NCBI GenBank assembly: GCA_021413405.1
Contig: JAIOQL010000440.1
Location: 1-8,920, forward strand
Direction of reading: 5' to 3'
Length of the DNA stretch: 8,920 nucleotides
Source: Leptospira sp.
GTDB taxonomy: Bacteria > Spirochaetota > Leptospiria > Leptospirales > Leptospiraceae
How positions within the stretch are numbered: the stretch's first letter is position 1; every line of letters begins with the position of its first letter. The notes below the pieces were generated by a model. The model was not told the DNA's origin. It saw only the letters and a list, made by a program, of their open reading frames with translations, and ran no database searches. Shown piece by piece: positions 6,673-8,920 of the stretch. Position numbers and translations under genes: made by a program.

Positions 6673-6951
6673 ATGGAATGGGAACACATATTACGGGACG
6701 CAGTTAAAGAAAACGCAATTAAAGAGCTGCACCTTAGAAAAGTCCCCTCTCTCAAAACTTGCGAAGACTGGAAAAAAGTAATTGAAATCGGCCTGGTCGA
6801 TCACAAGACTAAATATGCACATTATAAAGGCGGATTGGTAAAGTATGGGGACAGGCTCTATTTTGTAGCCGATCAGAGACTTGAGGCTCTAACTCCATTT
6901 CGCGCCTGGAATTTCAAAAACAAAATCAAAATCACCGATCCCGAAAAATAA
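6673..6951 (+). CDS. Small basic protein of unknown function
   Basis: A 92-residue protein beginning MEWEHILRDAVKENAIKEL. I do not recognise it. The first half looks helical (to about residue 42). The second half alternates short strands with glycines (YAHYKGGLVKYGDRLYFVA, then LEALTPFRAWNF) and ends in a lysine-rich tail (KNKIKITDPEK). There is no signal peptide, membrane segment or cysteine pair, so it should be cytoplasmic. A TTG at 6655 would add six residues, but the ATG is chosen because the Shine-Dalgarno fits it. It is 75 bp from the GNAT gene, with a candidate promoter and palindrome between, so it is probably transcribed on its own. A small alpha/beta protein with excess basic residues could bind nucleic acid or a partner protein; nothing in the sequence proves either. 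Confidence 0.7.
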   Translation: MEWEHILRDAVKENAIKELHLRKVPSLKTCEDWKKVIEIGLVDHKTKYAHYKGGLVKYGDRLYFVADQRLEALTPFRAWNFKNKIKITDPEK

Positions 6952-6970
6952 ACGTTTTTTAGGGCTGGAA

Positions 6971-6985
6971 ATCATCGAAGATGAT
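6971..6985. terminator. Hairpin between convergent genes
   Basis: ATCATC (6971-6976) and GATGAT (6980-6985) pair perfectly around GAA in the 65-bp gap between two convergent genes. Read on the minus strand the loop is TTC, and the next bases are TTTCCAGCCC. Neither side has a strong T-run directly after the stem; a run of six Ts at 6955-6960 lies upstream of it on the plus strand. It may act as a weak shared terminator. The stem is A+T-rich and short. Confidence 0.25.
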
Positions 6986-7016
6986 GATCCGGCATATGCC
7001 AATGGTTCAACGATTT

Positions 7017-8920
7017 TTACCTGATCAGGTTTATAATCAGATTCAGCTTTTCAGAAATAAAAATAACATCAGGAATTTTGTTTTTATCAATGATGATAGC
7101 TGTCTGGCTGATCTCTTCGAGAACAATTCTTTTCCCTTTTATCTGCCCCATGAGAAGTTCCATGACATGAGGATCAACAGTTTTAAGAAGAACGCAATCT
7201 TCAGTAACTGTTACAATTGGAAGGTTTTGTCCCCATTCATCGAGTAAAAACAGAAGATTTTGTGCGAGTTCAGTTTTGCTCGATTCACGAAGAAATTGAA
7301 CAAACTGTTTTTGCTCATACCCTAGCAAAATTCCCTGCTGAAATGAATCTCTCGTAAGGGTGAATGTATAAACCCTATCGAAATCTTTTAGCTCGGTAAA
7401 AACTTTTAAGAGATGAATGCCATGCAAAGACACTTTTTCCGGAAAGGCAATGATTGTAAAATCGGGATTGATCATGATCCCGCCTTTCTCAGTATGCTTT
7501 GGAATTGATTTGGATTGAAAGTAATATTTTCCGAGTTCCGATAAAGCAATGTTGCGAACAGGATAGTCAACTTCCAAAAGTCCAAACAAGTGAAGATAAA
7601 ATGCCGCGCTGATTATCTCTTTCCTGAGTTCAGCCAAATCAGATTCAAAATTCCGTATTTTAAATCCCGGTGAAAGAATCAGATGATCACGGACAATATT
7701 CGAGATCAGAACAGAAAGATTGATCTTTCCATAGTCAATAATCAGTTTAACACATTTATCAAGAATGAGTTTGTCATAGAAAGGTACATCGATCGCTGAA
7801 AATACCTCTGGAGGATTCAGCCTTTTGGTGCGGACTTCGTTCACTTCATGAATAACAAGATTCATCAGTTCAAAAATATCCTTCTTCTGAAAGGATTCGA
7901 TATCCCCGGAAAGAATTATATTTTCACCCTTGATATCTACGTGGTTTAAAATCCGGAGAATCGGAAGGATCAGCTCAATCTGGTAGACCTGGCCTTTTTC
8001 AGGAAAGATTTCTATGTCTGGTTTAAGAAGATCCTGCTCAGTCCGTTTATTGTCAGCCTGTTTGACTTTGCCGGATTTTGCAAGATTGAGTCCTTTCCTG
8101 GAAATGAACGAAACCATCTTCTTTATATTAAGAAAGAAATCGAGATCATTTTTGGTGATTTTTTCCTGTCTTTGCCTCGTCCCTTTTTTAACGGACGGGA
8201 TTATCGGATGAATCTGAAGATATTGAAGGATTTCCCGGGGAATTACAATGACCCGGATGAATTTGTCTTCAATAAAATAGAGATCCACAACCAGATGGCG
8301 AAGGAGCAACGCAGGAATTACCTGTTCAAATTTTCCCCGGTTTACGAGAATATAATTACGGATAATATCCGCTTCAATCACTCCACCGTGTGTGAATATA
8401 TATTGCAGAACATCCCTTTCCAGATCACTCAATGTATGAATGACGGCCTGGAGCCCTTCTTTGGAAATAGCCGCTTTGTATAAATCATCAACAGAAGGGG
8501 TTTTCTTAAATCCAAGTGATTTAACCCAGACAGATGAAATCTCTTCGGCAGGAAGTTTTGTAACGATTTTATCAAGGGAAAGCTTATATTTTTCCCCACG
8601 AAGGTTTTGTTCGATTTTTACAAGAGCTGCTATGCTCTCATAAGCATGGTATTTATCGAGATTATTAGTAAGACGCTCGCGATTTTTTCTCTGGTAGACC
8701 AGATGATATTTCCGGAGAACGTTCAGCTCCATCTCTACGTTGAGCGGAGGAAGGGTTACCTTCCTTACGATTTCCCCGAGGGTAAGAACATTTTTGCTTT
8801 TCAGAATAGAAGTGTAAATTGTTACCTGGACATTTGTCAGTTTCTCCAGAATTCCCCGTAAAAGAAATTCATCTGAAAATGCCTCGACAAGCTGGGAAAT
8901 TGATTTCTTTCTGTCCTTAC
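7017..8920 (-). CDS. Helicase-associated protein (Helicase_C_3/XPB-Ssl2 C-terminal-like), 5' end outside window
   Basis: 633 residues are visible and the frame stays open to the right edge, so the gene is partial at its start. A methionine at 8732-8730 is internal. Upstream of it the frame continues with protein-like sequence such as DEFLLRGILEKLTNVQVTIY and LTLGEIVRKVTLPPLNVEME, running smoothly into LNVLRKYHLVYQRKNRERL. The N-terminal half looks like winged-helix segments (e.g. ERDVLQYIFTHGGVIEADII). Near visible residues 479-600 (about 7484-7115) is a domain with IMINPDFTIIAFPEKV and YTFTLTRDSFQQGILLGY, followed by FLRESSKTELAQNLLFLLDEW. This is the pattern of the Helicase_C_3 (XPB/Ssl2 helicase-associated) family. 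There are no Walker A or DEAD/DEVH motor motifs in the visible part. In several bacteria such proteins occur near an XPB-type helicase, so a helicase partner just beyond the right edge is plausible but unseen. Likely role: accessory factor in DNA repair or remodelling. Confidence 0.78.
   Translation of the reverse strand, partial: KDRKKSISQLVEAFSDEFLLRGILEKLTNVQVTIYTSILKSKNVLTLGEIVRKVTLPPLNVEMELNVLRKYHLVYQRKNRERLTNNLDKYHAYESIAALVKIEQNLRGEKYKLSLDKIVTKLPAEEISSVWVKSLGFKKTPSVDDLYKAAISKEGLQAVIHTLSDLERDVLQYIFTHGGVIEADIIRNYILVNRGKFEQVIPALLLRHLVVDLYFIEDKFIRVIVIPREILQYLQIHPIIPSVKKGTRQRQEKITKNDLDFFLNIKKMVSFISRKGLNLAKSGKVKQADNKRTEQDLLKPDIEIFPEKGQVYQIELILPILRILNHVDIKGENIILSGDIESFQKKDIFELMNLVIHEVNEVRTKRLNPPEVFSAIDVPFYDKLILDKCVKLIIDYGKINLSVLISNIVRDHLILSPGFKIRNFESDLAELRKEIISAAFYLHLFGLLEVDYPVRNIALSELGKYYFQSKSIPKHTEKGGIMINPDFTIIAFPEKVSLHGIHLLKVFTELKDFDRVYTFTLTRDSFQQGILLGYEQKQFVQFLRESSKTELAQNLLFLLDEWGQNLPIVTVTEDCVLLKTVDPHVMELLMGQIKGKRIVLEEISQTAIIIDKNKIPDVIFISEKLNLIINLIR

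Noticed and set aside
6955..6960. T-run right after the small orphan gene as an intrinsic terminator
   Set aside because: No stable G+C-rich stem precedes it; only an A+T-rich AAACGTTT symmetry is present.
6991..7000. Perfect 10-bp palindrome GGCATATGCC between convergent genes
   Set aside because: No loop for a hairpin, contains a common NdeI-type hexamer, and is not near a start. A single short palindrome is expected by chance.
8172..8483. Plus-strand frame of 103 codons inside the helicase-associated gene
   Set aside because: It is antisense to a continuous conserved-looking minus-strand protein and has no supporting motif.

Overview
The window suggests a spirochaete, most likely of the Leptospira/Leptonema group. 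The reasons are a lipoprotein signal ending in a relaxed lipobox (FISN-C), moderate-to-low G+C judged by eye, envelope genes rich in TPR and PEGA domains, and a free-standing XPB-type helicase-associated protein. This assignment is inferred from gene style; there is no marker gene in the window.

Left part (1-821): a 153-residue membrane-anchored coiled-coil protein (117-578) carries a nearly perfect 33-bp tandem repeat that encodes an 11-residue unit. It is probably expressed from a promoter so close to the ATG that the message may be leaderless. The 243-bp gap that follows holds a weak hairpin and, on the minus strand, a possible small gene broken by one in-frame stop (586-732). No gene-free stretch in the window exceeds 300 bases.

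Centre (822-6597): three tightly spaced plus-strand genes look like one operon. They are a secreted protein with two PEGA domains and a beta-rich C-terminus, a 1202-residue lipoprotein with about 20 TPRs followed by a PQQ-like beta-propeller, and a GNAT-family acetyltransferase with an altered acetyl-CoA loop. The first two are predicted to act outside the cytoplasmic membrane, probably as an envelope scaffold or assembly pair. The acetyltransferase would be cytoplasmic and its substrate is unknown.

Right part (6598-8920): a 16-bp palindrome resembling a repressor operator precedes a small basic orphan protein (6673-6951). Convergent to it is a long minus-strand gene for a helicase-associated (Helicase_C_3/XPB-Ssl2 C-terminal-like) protein. 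Its reading frame runs off the right edge, so its true start lies outside the window.

I saw no RNA genes, insertion sequences, CRISPR arrays or phage genes. The least explained elements are the PEGA/TPR-propeller/GNAT operon, the 11-residue repeat coiled coil, the interrupted minus-strand small frame and the palindrome.
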